In this document: positions 12,714 to 24,418 of the stretch, one piece after another
How the letters are laid out: the number at the start of each line of letters is the position of its first letter
Numbering within the stretch: position 1 is the stretch's first letter
Origin: Closterium sp. Naga37s-1
Taxonomy: Eukaryota; Streptophyta; Zygnematophyceae; Desmidiales; Closteriaceae
NCBI GenBank assembly: GCA_947471745.1
Contig: CANJKZ010000509.1
Coordinates: 580,501-644,500 of the forward strand
Direction of reading: 5' to 3'
DNA: 64,000 nucleotides
Position numbers and translations under genes: made by a program
The notes under the pieces: model-generated
What the model was told of the DNA's origin: nothing
The model's input: the letters and a program-made list of their open reading frames with translations, nothing else
Databases searched by the model: none

Positions 12714-15700
12714 TTGTCAAAAGTTATTAGGAGCTGGAAACTGACTGCAGGGTAGTTAGGACTGTGACAAAGATGATCGTGCATGGCGGTCCATGATTTG
12801 AATAACTTTGCTCCACATTTTATACCGGTGCGGATTTCACAGCTTTCTGGTCTCACGAACGCCCTTATAGGGGGGCGGTTCTTCTTGCGGCGGGCTCGTA
12901 TAAAGTTATTAGGAGCTGGAAACTGACCGCAGGGTACTTAGGACACTGGCAAAGATGATCGTGCATGGCGGTCCATGATTTGAATAACTTCGCTTCACAT
13001 TTTATACCGCTGCGGATTTCGCAGCTTTCTGGTCTCACGAACGCCCTTATAGGGGGGCGGTTCTTCTTGCGGCGGGCTTGTCAAAAGTTATTAGGAGCTG
13101 GAAACTGACCGCAGGGTACTTAGGACTGTGACAAAGACGATCGTGCATGGCGGTCCATGATTTGAATAACTTCGCTTCACATTTTATACCGCTGCGGATT
13201 TCGCAGCTTTCTGGTCTCACGAACGCCCTTATAGGGGGGCGGTTCTTCTTGCGGCGGGCTTGTCAAAAGTTATTAGGAGCTGGAAACTGACTGCAGGGTA
13301 GTTAGGACTGTGACAAAGATGATCGTGCATGGCGGTCCATGATTTGAATAACTTTGCTCCACATTTTATACCGGTGCGGATTTCACAGCTTTCTGGTCTC
13401 ACGAACGCCCTTATAGGGGGGCGGTTCTTCTTGCGGCGGGCTCGTATAAAGTTATTAGGAGCTGGAAACTGACCGCAGGGTACTTAGGACACTGGCAAAG
13501 ATGATCGTGCATGGCGGTCCATGATTTGAATAACTTCGCTTCACATTTTATACCGCTGCGGATTTCGCAGCTTTCTGGTCTCACGAACGCCCTTATAGGG
13601 GGGCGGTTCTTCTTGCGGCGGGCTTGTCAAAAGTTATTAGGAGCTGGAAACTGACCGCAGGGTACTTAGGACTGTGACAAAGACGATCGTGCATGGCGGT
13701 CCATGATTTGAATAACTTCGCTTCACATTTTATACCGGTGCGGATTTCGCAGCTTTCTGGTCTCACGAACGCCCTTATAGGGGGGCGGTTCTTCTTGCGG
13801 CGGGCTCGTCTAAAGTTATTAGGAGCTGGAAACTGACCGCAGGGTACTTAGGACTGTGACAAAGACGATCGTGCATGGCGGTCCATGATTTGAATAACTT
13901 CGCTTCACATTTTATACCGGTGCGGATTTCGCAGCTTTCTGGTCTCACGAACGCCCTTACAGGGGGGCGGTTCTTCTTGCGGCGGGCTCGTCTAAAGTTA
14001 TTAGGAGCTGGAAACTGACCGCAGGGTACTTAGGACTGTGGCAAAGATGGTTGTGCATGGCGGTCCATGATTTGAATAACTCCGCTTCACATTTTATGCC
14101 AGAGCAGATTTCGCAGCTTTCTGGTCTCACGAACGCCCTTATAGGGGGGCGGTTCTTCCCGCGGCGGGCTCGTCTAGAGTTATTAGGAGCTGGAAACTGA
14201 CCGCAGGGTACTTAGGACACTGGCAAAGATGATCGTGCATGGCGGTCCATGATTTGAATAACTTCGCTTCACATTTTATACCGCTGCGGATTTCGCAGCT
14301 TTCTGGTCTCACGAACGCCCTTATAGGGGGGCGGTTCTTCTTGCGGCGGGCTTGTCAAAAGTTATTAGGAGCTGGAAACTGACTGCAGGGTAGTTAGGAC
14401 TGTGACAAAGATGATCGTGCATGGCGGTCCATGATTTGAATAACTTTGCTCCACATTTTATACCGGTGCGGATTTCACAGCTTTCTGGTCTCACGAACGC
14501 CCTTATAGGGGGGCGGTTCTTCTTGCGGCGGGCTCGTATAAAGTTATTAGGAGCTGGAAACTGACCGCAGGGTACTTAGGACACTGGCAAAGATGATCGT
14601 GCATGGCGGTCCATGATTTGAATAACTTCGCTTCACATTTTATACCGCAGCGGATTTCGCAGCTTTCTGGTCTCACGAACGCCCTTATAGGGGGGCGGTT
14701 CTTCTTGCGGCGGGCTTGTCAAAAGTTATTAGGAGCTGGAAACTGACTGCAGGGTAGTTAGGACTGTGACAAAGATGATCGTGCATGGCGGTCCATGATT
14801 TGAATAACTTTGCTCCACATTTTATACCGGTGCGGATTTCACAGCTTTCTGGTCTCACGAACGCCCTTATAGGGGGGCGGTTCTTCTTGCGGCGGGCTCG
14901 TATAAAGTTATTAGGAGCTGGAAACTGACCGCAGGGTACTTAGGACACTGGCAAAGATGATCGTGCATGGCGGTCCATGATTTGAATAACTTCGCTTCAC
15001 ATTTTATACCGCTGCGGATTTCGCAGCTTTCTGGTCTCACGAACGCCCTTATAGGGGGGCGGTTCTTCTTGCGGCGGGCTTGTCAAAAGTTATTAGGAGC
15101 TGGAAACTGACCGCAGGGTACTTAGGACTGTGACAAAGACGATCGTGCATGGCGGTCCATGATTTGAATAACTTCGCTTCACATTTTATACCGGTGCGGA
15201 TTTCGCAGCTTTCTGGTCTCACGAACGCCCTTATAGGGGGGCGGTTCTTCTTGCGGCGGGCTCGTCTAAAGTTATTAGGAGCTGGAAACTGACCGCAGGG
15301 TACTTAGGACTGTGACAAAGACGATCGTGCATGGCGGTCCATGATTTGAATAACTTCGCTTCACATTTTATACCGGTGCGGATTTCGCAGCTTTCTGGTC
15401 TCACGAACGCCCTTACAGGGGGGCGGTTCTTCTTGCGGCGGGCTCGTCTAAAGTTATTAGGAGCTGGAAACTGACCGCAGGGTACTTAGGACTGTGGCAA
15501 AGATGGTCGTGCATGGCGGTCCATGATTTGAATAACTCCGCTTCACATTTTATGCCAGAGCAGATTTCGCAGCTTTCTGGTCTCACGAACGCCCTTATAG
15601 GGGGGCGGTTCTTCCCGCGGCGGGCTCGTCTAGAGTTATTAGGAGCTGGAAACTGACCGCAGGGTACTTAGGACACTGGCAAAGATGATCGTGCATGGCG

Positions 15701-17960
15701 GTCCATGATTTGAATAACTTCGCTTCACATTTTATACCGCTGCGGATTTCGCAGCTTTCTGGTCTCACGAACGCCCTTATAGGGGGGCGGTTCTTCTTGC
15801 GGCGGGCTTGTCAAAAGTTATTAGGAGCTGGAAACTGACTGCAGGGTAGTTAGGACTGTGACAAAGATGATCGTGCATGGCGGTCCATGATTTGAATAAC
15901 TTTGCTCCACATTTTATACCGGTGCGGATTTCGCAGCTTTCTGGTCTCACGAACGCCCTTATAGGGGGGCGGTTCTTCTTGCGGCGGGCTCGTATAAAGT
16001 TATTAGGAGCTGGAAACTGACCGCAGGGTACTTAGGACACTGGCAAAGATGATCGTGCATGGCGGTCCATGATTTGAATAACTTCGCTTCACATTTTATA
16101 CCGCTGCGGATTTCGCAGCTTTCTGGTCTCACGAACGCCCTTATAGGGGGGCGGTTCTTCTTGCGGCGGGCTCATCCAAAGTTATTAGGAGCTGGAAACT
16201 GACCGCAGGGTACTTAGGACACTGGCAAAGACGATCGTGCATGGCGGTCCATGACTTGAATAAATTCGCTTCACATTTTATGCCGGAGCGGATTTCGCAG
16301 CTTTCTGGTCTCACGAACGCCCTTATAGGGGGGCGCTTCTTCTCGCGGCAGGCTCGTCTAAAGTTATTAGGAGCTCGAAACTGACCGCAGGGTACTTAGG
16401 ACACTTTCAAAGATGATCGTGCATGGCGGTCCATGATTTGAATAACTTCGCTTCACATTTTATACCGCTGCGGAGTTCGCAGCTTTCTGGTCTCACGAAC
16501 GCCCTTATAGGGGGGGCGGTTCTTCTCGCGGCGGGCTTGTCTAAATTTATTAGGAGCTGGAAACTGACCGCAGGGTACTTAGGACACTGGCAAAGATGAT
16601 CGTGCATGGCGGTCCATGATTTGAATAACTTCGCTTCACATTTTACACCGCTGCGGATTTCGCAGCTTTCTGGTCTCACGAACGCCCTTATAGGGGGGCG
16701 GTTCTTCTTGCGGCGGGCTCGTCTGAAGTTATCAGGAGCTGGAAACTGACCGCAGGGTACTTAGGACACTAGCAAAGATGATCGTGCATGGCGGTCCATG
16801 ATTTGAATAACTTCGCTTCACATTTTATACCGCTGCGGATTTCGCAGCTTTCTGGTCTCACGAACGCCCTTATAGGGGGGCGGTTCTTCTTGCGGCGGGC
16901 TCGTCTAAACTTATTAGGAGCTGGAAACTGACTGCAGGGTAGTTAGGACTGTGACAAAGATGATCGTGCATGGCGGTCCATGATTTGAATAACTTCGCTC
17001 CACATTTTATACCGGTGCGGATTTCGCAGCTTTCTGGTCTCACGAACGCCCTTATAGGGGGGCGGTTCTTCTTGCGGCGGGCTCGTCTAAAGTTATTAGG
17101 AGCTGGAAACTGAGCGCAGGGTACTTAGGACACTGGCAAAGATTATCATGCATGGCGGTCCATGATTTGAATAACTTCGCTTCACATTTTATACCGCTGC
17201 GGATTTCGCAGCTTTCTGGTCTCACGAACGCCCTTATAGGGGGGCGGTTCTTCTTGCGGCGGGCTCGTCCAGAGTTATTAGGAGCTGGAAACTGACCGCA
17301 GGGTACTTAGGACTGTGACAAAGACGATCGTGCATGGCGGTCCATGATTTGAATAACTTCGCTTCACATTTTATACCGGAGCGGATTTCGCAGCTTTCTG
17401 GTATCACGAACGCCCTTATAGGGGGGCGGTTTGTCAGATTTATATGACATAGCTACTGTAGGCTATAGTGGGGTAGCACATATGGGGTACAGTTTTCTAG
17501 GGTTTGCTTTTTGTACCCAACTTTCACTTTGTCATTCCATTCCTGTTTTTCTTAATTCACACGGTTCTTCTTGCGGCGGGCTCGTCTGAAGTTATTAGGA
17601 GCTGGAAACTGACCGCAGGGTACTTAGGACACTGGCAAAGATGATCGTGCATGGCGGTCCATGATTTGAATAACTTCGCTTCACATTTTATACCGCTGCG
17701 GATTTCGCAGCTTTCTGGTCTCACGAACGCCCTTATAGGGGGGCGGTTCTTCTTGCGGCGGGCTCGTCTAAAGTTATTAGGAGCTGGAAACTGAGTGCAG
17801 GGTAGTTAGGAGTATGACAAAGATGATCGTGCATGGCGGTCCATGATTTGAATAACTTAGCTTCACATTTTATACCGCTGCGGATTTCGCAGCTTTCTGG
17901 TCTCACGAACGCCCTTATAGGGGGGCGCTTCTTCTTGCGGCGGGCTCGTCTAAAGTTATT
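12714..17960. repeat. About 5.2-kb direct duplication inside block A, second copy
   Basis: Second copy of the segment at about 6390-11640, offset 6324 bp. It includes the solo LTR at 17432-17561. I noticed only scattered single-base differences between the copies, for example GGGGTGCGG near 7640 against GGGGGGCGG near 13964, so the duplication looks recent. Confidence 0.75.
17432..17561 (+). mobile_element. Solo LTR, copy 3 (same insertion amplified)
   Basis: Same 130-bp LTR, same CGGTT duplication and same monomer register. It shares the CACTTTGTCATT variant with the copy at 11108, exactly 6324 bp upstream, so these two are the most recent pair. Confidence 0.92.
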
Positions 17961-18658
17961 AGGAGCTGGAAACTGACTGCAGGGTAGTTAGGACTGTGAC
18001 AAAGATGATCGTGCATGGCGGTCCATGATTTGAATAACTTCGCTCCACATTTTATACCGGTGCGGATTTCGCAGCTTTCTGGTCTCACGAACGCCCTTAT
18101 AGGGGGGCGGTTCTTCTTGCGGCGGGCACGACTAAAGTTATTAGGAGCTGGAAACTGACCGCAGGGTACTTAGGACACTGGCAAAGATTATCGTGCATGG
18201 CGGTCCATGATTTGAATAACTTCGCTTCACATTTTATACCGCTGCGGATTTCGCAGCTTTCTGGTCTCACGAACGCCCTTATAGGGGGGCGGTTCTTCTT
18301 GCGGCGGGCTCGTCTAAAGTTATTAGGAGCTGGAAACTGACCGCAGGGTACTTAGGACTGTGAAAAAGACGATCGTGCATGGCGGTCCATGATTTGAATA
18401 ACTTCGCTTCACATTTTATACCGCTGCGGATTTCGCAGCTTTCTGGTCTCACGAACGCCCTTATAGGGGGGCGGTTCTTCTTGCGGCGGGCTCGTCCAAA
18501 GTTATTAGGAGCTGGAAACTGACCGCAGGGTACTTAGGACTGTGACAAAGACGATCGTGCATGGCGGTCCATGATTTGAATAACTTCGCTTCACATTTTA
18601 TACCGGAGCGGATTTCGCAGCTTTCTGGTATCACGAACGCCCTTATAGGGGGGCGGTT

Positions 18659-18788
18659 TGTCAGATTTATATGACATAGCTACTGTAGGCTATAGTGGGG
18701 TAGCACATATGGGGTACAGTTTTCTAGGGTTTGCTTTTTGTACCCAACTTTCACTTAGTCATTCCATTCCTGTTTTTCTTAATTCACA
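18659..18788 (+). mobile_element. Solo LTR, copy 4 (same insertion amplified)
   Basis: Same 130-bp LTR and CGGTT duplication. It carries CACTTAGTCATT like the copy at 233 and lies only 1227 bp after copy 3, so two different HOR lineages meet here. Confidence 0.92.
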
Positions 18789-21700
18789 CGGTTCTTCTTG
18801 CGGCGGGCTCGTCTGAAGTTATTAGGAGCTGGAAACTGACCGCAGGGTACTTAGGACACTGGCAAAGATGATCGTGCATGGCGGTCCATGATTTGAATAA
18901 CTTCGCTTCACATTTTATACCGCTGCGGATTTCGCAGCTTTCTGGTCTCACGAACGCCCTTATAGGGGGGCGGTTCTTCTTGCGGCGGGCTCGTCTAAAG
19001 TTATTAGGAGCTGGAAACTGAGTGCAGGGTAGTTAGGAGTATGACAAAGATGATCGTGCATGGCGGTCCATGATTTGAATAACTTAGCTTCACATTTTAT
19101 ACCGCTGCGGATTTCGCAGCTTTCTGGTCTCACGAACGCCCTTATAGGGGGGCGCTTCTTCTTGCGGCGGGCTCGTCTAAAGTTATTAGGAGCTGGAAAC
19201 TGACTGCAGGGTAGTTAGGACTGTGACAAAGATGATCGTGCATGGCGGTCCATGATTTGAATAACTTCGCTCCACATTTTATACCGGTGCGGATTTCGCA
19301 GCTTTCTGGTCTCACGAACGCCCTTATAGGGGGGCGGTTCTTCTTGCGGCGGGCACGACTAAAGTTATTAGGAGCTGGAAACTGACCGCAGGGTACTTAG
19401 GACACTGGCAAAGATTATCGTGCATGGCGGTCCATGATTTGAATAACTTCGCTTCACATTTTATACCGCTGCGGATTTCGCAGCTTTCTGGTCTCACGAA
19501 CGCCTTTATAGGGGGGCGGTTCTTCTTGCGGCGGGCTCGTCTAAAGTTATTAGGAGCTGGAAACTGACCGCAGGGTACTTAGGACTGTGAAAAAGACGAT
19601 CGTGCATGGCGGTCCATGATTTGAATAACTTCGCTTCACATTTTATACCGGTGCGGATTTCGCAGCTTTCTGGTCTCACGAACGCCCTTACAGGGGGGCG
19701 GTTCTTCTTGCGGCGGGCTCGTCTAAAGTTATTAGGAGCTGGAAACTGACCGCAGGGTACTTAGGACTGTGGCAAAGATGGTCGTGCATGGCGGTCCATG
19801 ATTTGAATAACTCCGCTTCACATTTTATGCCGGAGCAGATTTCGCAGCTTTCTGGTCTCACGAACGCCCTTATAGGGGGGCGGTTCTTCCCGCGGCGGGC
19901 TCGTCTAGAGTTATTAGGAGCTGGAAACTGACCCCAGGGTACTTAGGACACTGGCAAAGATGATCGTGCATGGCGGTCCATGATTTGAATAACTTCGCTT
20001 CACATTTTATACCGCTGCGGATTTCGCAGCTTTCTGGTCTCACGAACGCCCTTATAGGGGGGCGGTTCTTCTTGCGGCGGGCTTGTCAAAAGTTATTAGG
20101 AGCTGGAAACTGACTGCAGGGTAGTTAGGACTGTGACAAAGATGATCGTGCATGGCGGTCCATGATTTGAATAACTTTGCTCCACATTTTATACCGGTGC
20201 GGATTTCGCAGCTTTCTGGTCTCACGAACGCCCTTATAGGGGGGCGGTTCTTCTTGCGGCGGGCTCGTATAAAGTTATTAGGAGCTGGAAACTGACCGCA
20301 GGGTACTTAGGACACTGGCAAAGATGATCGTGCATGGCGGTCCATGATTTGAATAACTTCGCTCCACATTTTATACCGGTGCGGATTTCGCAGCTTTCTG
20401 GTCTCACGAACGCCCTTATAGGGGGGCGGTTCTTCTTGCGGCGGGCACGACTAAAGTTATTAGGAGCTGGAAACTGACCGCAGGGTACTTAGGACACTGG
20501 CAAAGATTATCGTGCATGGCGGTCCATGATTTGAATAACTTCGCTTCACATTTTATACCGGTGCGGATTTCGCAGCTTTCTGGTCTCACGAACGCCCTTA
20601 CAGGGGGGCGGTTCTTCTTGCGGCGGGCTCGTCTAAAGTTATTAGGAGCTGGAAACTGACCGCAGGGTACTTAGGACTGTGGCAAAGATGGTCGTGCATG
20701 GCGGTCCATGATTTGAATAACTCCGCTTCACATTTTATGCCGGAGCAGATTTCGCAGCTTTCTGGTCTCACGAACGCCCTTATAGGGGGGCGGTTCTTCC
20801 CGCGGCGGGCTCGTCTAGAGTTATTAGGAGCTGGAAACTGACCCCAGGGTACTTAGGACACTGGCAAAGATGATCGTGCATGGCGGTCCATGATTTGAAT
20901 AACTTCGCTTCACATTTTATACCGCTGCGGATTTCGCAGCTTTCTGGTCTCACGAACGCCCTTATAGGGGGGCGGTTCTTCTTGCGGCGGGCTTGTCAAA
21001 AGTTATTAGGAGCTGGAAACTGACTGCAGGGTAGTTAGGACTGTGACAAAGATGATCGTGCATGGCGGTCCATGATTTGAATAACTTTGCTCCACATTTT
21101 ATACCGGTGCGGATTTCGCAGCTTTCTGGTCTCACGAACGCCCTTATAGGGGGGCGGTTCTTCTTGCGGCGGGCTCGTATAAAGTTATTAGGAGCTGGAA
21201 ACTGACCGCAGGGTACTTAGGACACTGGCAAAGATGATCGTGCATGGCGGTCCATGATTTGAATAACTTCGCTTCACATTTTATACCGCTGCGGATTTCG
21301 CAGCTTTCTGGTCTCACGAACGCCCTTATAGGGGGGCGGTTCTTCTTGCGGCGGGCTCATCCAAAGTTATTAGGAGCTGGAAACTGACCGCAGGGTACTT
21401 AGGACACTGGCAAAGACGATCGTGCATGGCGGTCCATGACTTGAATAAATTCGCTTCACATTTTATGCCGGAGCGGATTTCGCAGCTTTCTGGTCTCACG
21501 AACGCCCTTATAGGGGGGCGCTTCTTCTCGCGGCAGGCTCGTCTAAAGTTATTAGGAGCTCGAAACTGACCGCAGGGTACTTAGGACACTTTCAAAGATG
21601 ATCGTGCATGGCGGTCCATGATTTGAATAACTTCGCTTCACATTTTATACCGCTGCGGAGTTCGCAGCTTTCTGGTCTCACGAACGCCCTTATAGGGGGG

Positions 21701-24072
21701 GCGGTTCTTCTCGCGGCGGGCTTGTCTAAAGTTATTAGGAGCTGGAAACTGACCGCAGGGTACTTAGGACACTGGCAAAGATGATCGTGCATGGCGGTCC
21801 ATGATTTGAATAACTTCGCTTCACATTTTATACCGCTGCGGATTTCGCACCTTTCTGGTCTCACGAACGCCCTTATAGGGGGGCGGTTCTTCTTGCGGCG
21901 GGCTTGTCTAAAGTTATTAGGAGCTGGAAACTGACTGCAGGGTACTCAGGACTGTGGCAGAGATGATCGTGCATGGCAGTCCATGATTTGAATAACTTCG
22001 CTTCACATTTTATACCGGTGCGGATTTCGCAGCTTTCTGGTCTCACGAACGCCCTTATAGGGGGGCGGTTCTTCTTGCGGCGGGCTCGTCTAAAGTTATT
22101 AGGAGCTGGAAACTGACCGCAGGGTACTTGGGACACTGGCAAAGATGATCGTGCATGGCGGTCCATGATTTGAATAACTTCGCTTCACATTTTATACCGC
22201 TGCGGATTTCGCAGCTTTCTGGTCTCACGAACGCCCTTATAGGGGGGCGGTTCTTCTTGCGGCGGGCTCATCCAAAGTTATTAGGAGCTGGAAACTGACC
22301 GCAGGGTACTTAGGACTGTGAAAAAGACGATCGTGCATGGCGGTCCATGATTTGAATAACTTCGCTTCACATTTTATACCGGTGCGGATTTCGCAGCTTT
22401 CTGGTCTCACGAACGCCCTTACAGGGGGGCGGTTCTTCTTGCGGCGGGCTCGTCTAAAGTTATTAGGAGCTGGAAACTGACCGCAGGGTACTTAGGACTG
22501 TGGCAAAGATGGTCGTGCATGGCGGTCCATGATTTGAATAACTCCGCTTCACATTTTATGCCGGAGCAGATTTCGCAGCTTTCTGGTCTCACGAACGCCC
22601 TTATAGGGGGGCGGTTCTTCCCGCGGCGGGCTCGTCTAGAGTTATTAGGAGCTGGAAACTGACCGCAGGGTACTTAGGACACTGGCAAAGATGATCGTGC
22701 ATGGCGGTCCATGATTTGAATAACTTCGCTTCACATTTTATACCGCTGCGGATTTCGCAGCTTTCTGGTCTCACGAACGCCCTTATAGGGGGGCGGTTCT
22801 TCTTGCGGCGGACTTGTCAAAAGTTATTAGGAGCTGGAAACTGACTGCAGGGTAGTTAGGACTGTGACAAAGATGATCGTGCATGGCGGTCCATGATTTG
22901 AATAACTTTGCTCCACATTTTATACCGGTGCGGATTTCGCAGCTTTCTGGTCTCACGAACGCCCTTATAGGGGGGCGGTTCTTCTTGCGGCGGGCTCGTA
23001 TAAAGTTATTAGGAGCTGGAAACTGACCGCAGGGTACTTAGGACACTGGCAAAGATGATCGTGCATGGCGGTCCATGATTTGAATAACTTCGCTTCACAT
23101 TTTATACCGCTGCGGATTTCGCAGCTTTCTGGTCTCACGAACGCCCTTATAGGGGGGCGGTTCTTCTTGCGGCGGGCTCATCCAAAGTTATTAGGAGCTG
23201 GAAACTGACCGCAGGGTACTTAGGACTGTGTCAAAGACGATCGTGCATGGCGGTCCATGATTTGAATAACTTCGCTTCACATTTTATACTGCTGCGGATT
23301 TCGCAGCTTTCTGGTCTCACGAACGCCCTTATAGGGGGGCGCTTCTTCTCGCGGCAGGCTCGTATAAAGTTATTAGGAGCTGGAAACTGACCGCAGGGTA
23401 CTTAGGACACTGGCAAAGATGATCGTGCATGGCGGTCCATGATTTGAATAACTTCGCTTCACATTTTATACCGCTGCGGAGTTCGCAGCTTTCTGGTCTC
23501 ACGAACGCCCTTATAGGGGGGGCGGTTCTTCTCGCGGCGGGCTCGTCTAAAGTTATTAGGAGCTGGAAACTGACCGCAGGGTACTTAGGACACTGGCAAA
23601 GATGATCGTGCATGGCGGTCCATGATTTGAATAACTTCACTTCACATTATATACCGCTGCGGATTTCGCAACTTTCTGGTCTCACGAACGCCCTTATAGG
23701 GGGGCGGTTCTTCTTGCGGCGGGCTCGTCTAAAGTTATTAGGAGCTGGAAACTGACTGCAGGGTACTCAGGACTGTGGCAGAGATGATCGTGCATGGCGG
23801 TCCATGATTTGAATAACTTCGCTTCACATTTTATACCGCTGCGGATTTCGCAGCTTTCTGGTCTCACGAACGCCCTTATAGGGGGGCGGTTCTTCTTGCG
23901 GCGGGCTCGTCTAAATTTATTAGGAGCTAGAAAATGACCGCAGGGTACTTAGGACTGTGACAAAGACGACCGTGCATGGCGGTCCATGATTTGAAGAACT
24001 TCGCTTCACATTTTATACCGCTGCGGATTTCGCAGCTTTCTGGTCTCACGAACGCCCTTACAGGGGGGCGGT

Positions 24073-24205
24073 TGTGAATCAAGAAAACAGGAATGAATGA
24101 ACTATGAATGAATTGGGTACAAGTACTAACCCTAATTGGGTTGTACCCCTTATGGAGTACCCCACTATAGCCTACACAATATGCATGAGCTATGATGTTC
24201 TGACA
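24073..24205 (-). repeat. 3' LTR of Copia element 1
   Basis: 133 bp, TGTGAATCAAG... to ...GTTCTGACA on the plus strand, i.e. TGTCAGAAC...TTCACA in element orientation. I see no difference from the 5' LTR at 31562. Very short for a 7.6-kb Copia element. Confidence 0.95.
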
Positions 24206-24215
24206 CACCCCCATA
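24206..24215 (-). promoter_or_regulatory. Polypurine tract of Copia element 1
   Basis: Directly inside the 3' LTR; reads TATGGGGGTG in element orientation. This is the expected place and composition of the plus-strand DNA primer. The same sequence lies at the equivalent place in element 2 (53025-53034). Confidence 0.8.
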
Positions 24216-24418
24216 GGCAAAGTGGGGGAGAACAAGGGGTCACAAGACCAGTCAAGCAAAGCAAAGCAAAGCAAGCTCAGGGTGGATCACAAAGTCACCA
24301 CACATTCCGAGCACAAGTTCAAGGCCACAAGGCCAGTTCACAAGCAGGAGTACACATATATATAAAAAGGCTAGACAAGCAAGAGCAGGTATATATATAT
24401 GTAACAATACAAGCAAGG
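24216..24418 (-). other. 3' untranslated region of Copia element 1
   Basis: About 200 bp between the polyprotein stop (TGA) and the PPT. It contains AT-rich alternating tracts (24354-24365 and 24391-24401) and short AAAGC repeats near 24255. No coding signal. It is collinear with 53035-53231 of element 2. Confidence 0.7.

Larger units (their letters stand above)
1..24072. repeat. 182-bp satellite array, block A
   Basis: Head-to-tail monomers of 182 bp fill this block. Landmarks in order within a monomer are GGATTTCGCAGCTTTCTGG, TCACGAACGCCC, a G-run followed by CGGTTCTTCTTGCGG, AGTTATTAGGAGCTGGAAAC, CGCAGGGTACTTAGGAC, ATCGTGCATGGCGGTCCATG and TTCACATTTTATACC. Variant positions mark monomer subtypes: CTTGTCAAAAG, CTCGTATAAAG or CTCGTCTAAAG before TTATTAGG; CCGCTGCGG, CCGGTGCGG or CCGGAGCGG near the end. 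No gene is visible. The array runs off the left edge. Its right end is the target duplication of Copia element 1 at 24068-24072. The monomer length is typical of centromeric satellites, but centromere function is inference only. Confidence 0.97.

Noticed and set aside
1-24072. CENP-B box in the satellite monomer
   Set aside because: No TTCG-N4-A-NN-CGGG match found by eye in the monomer.
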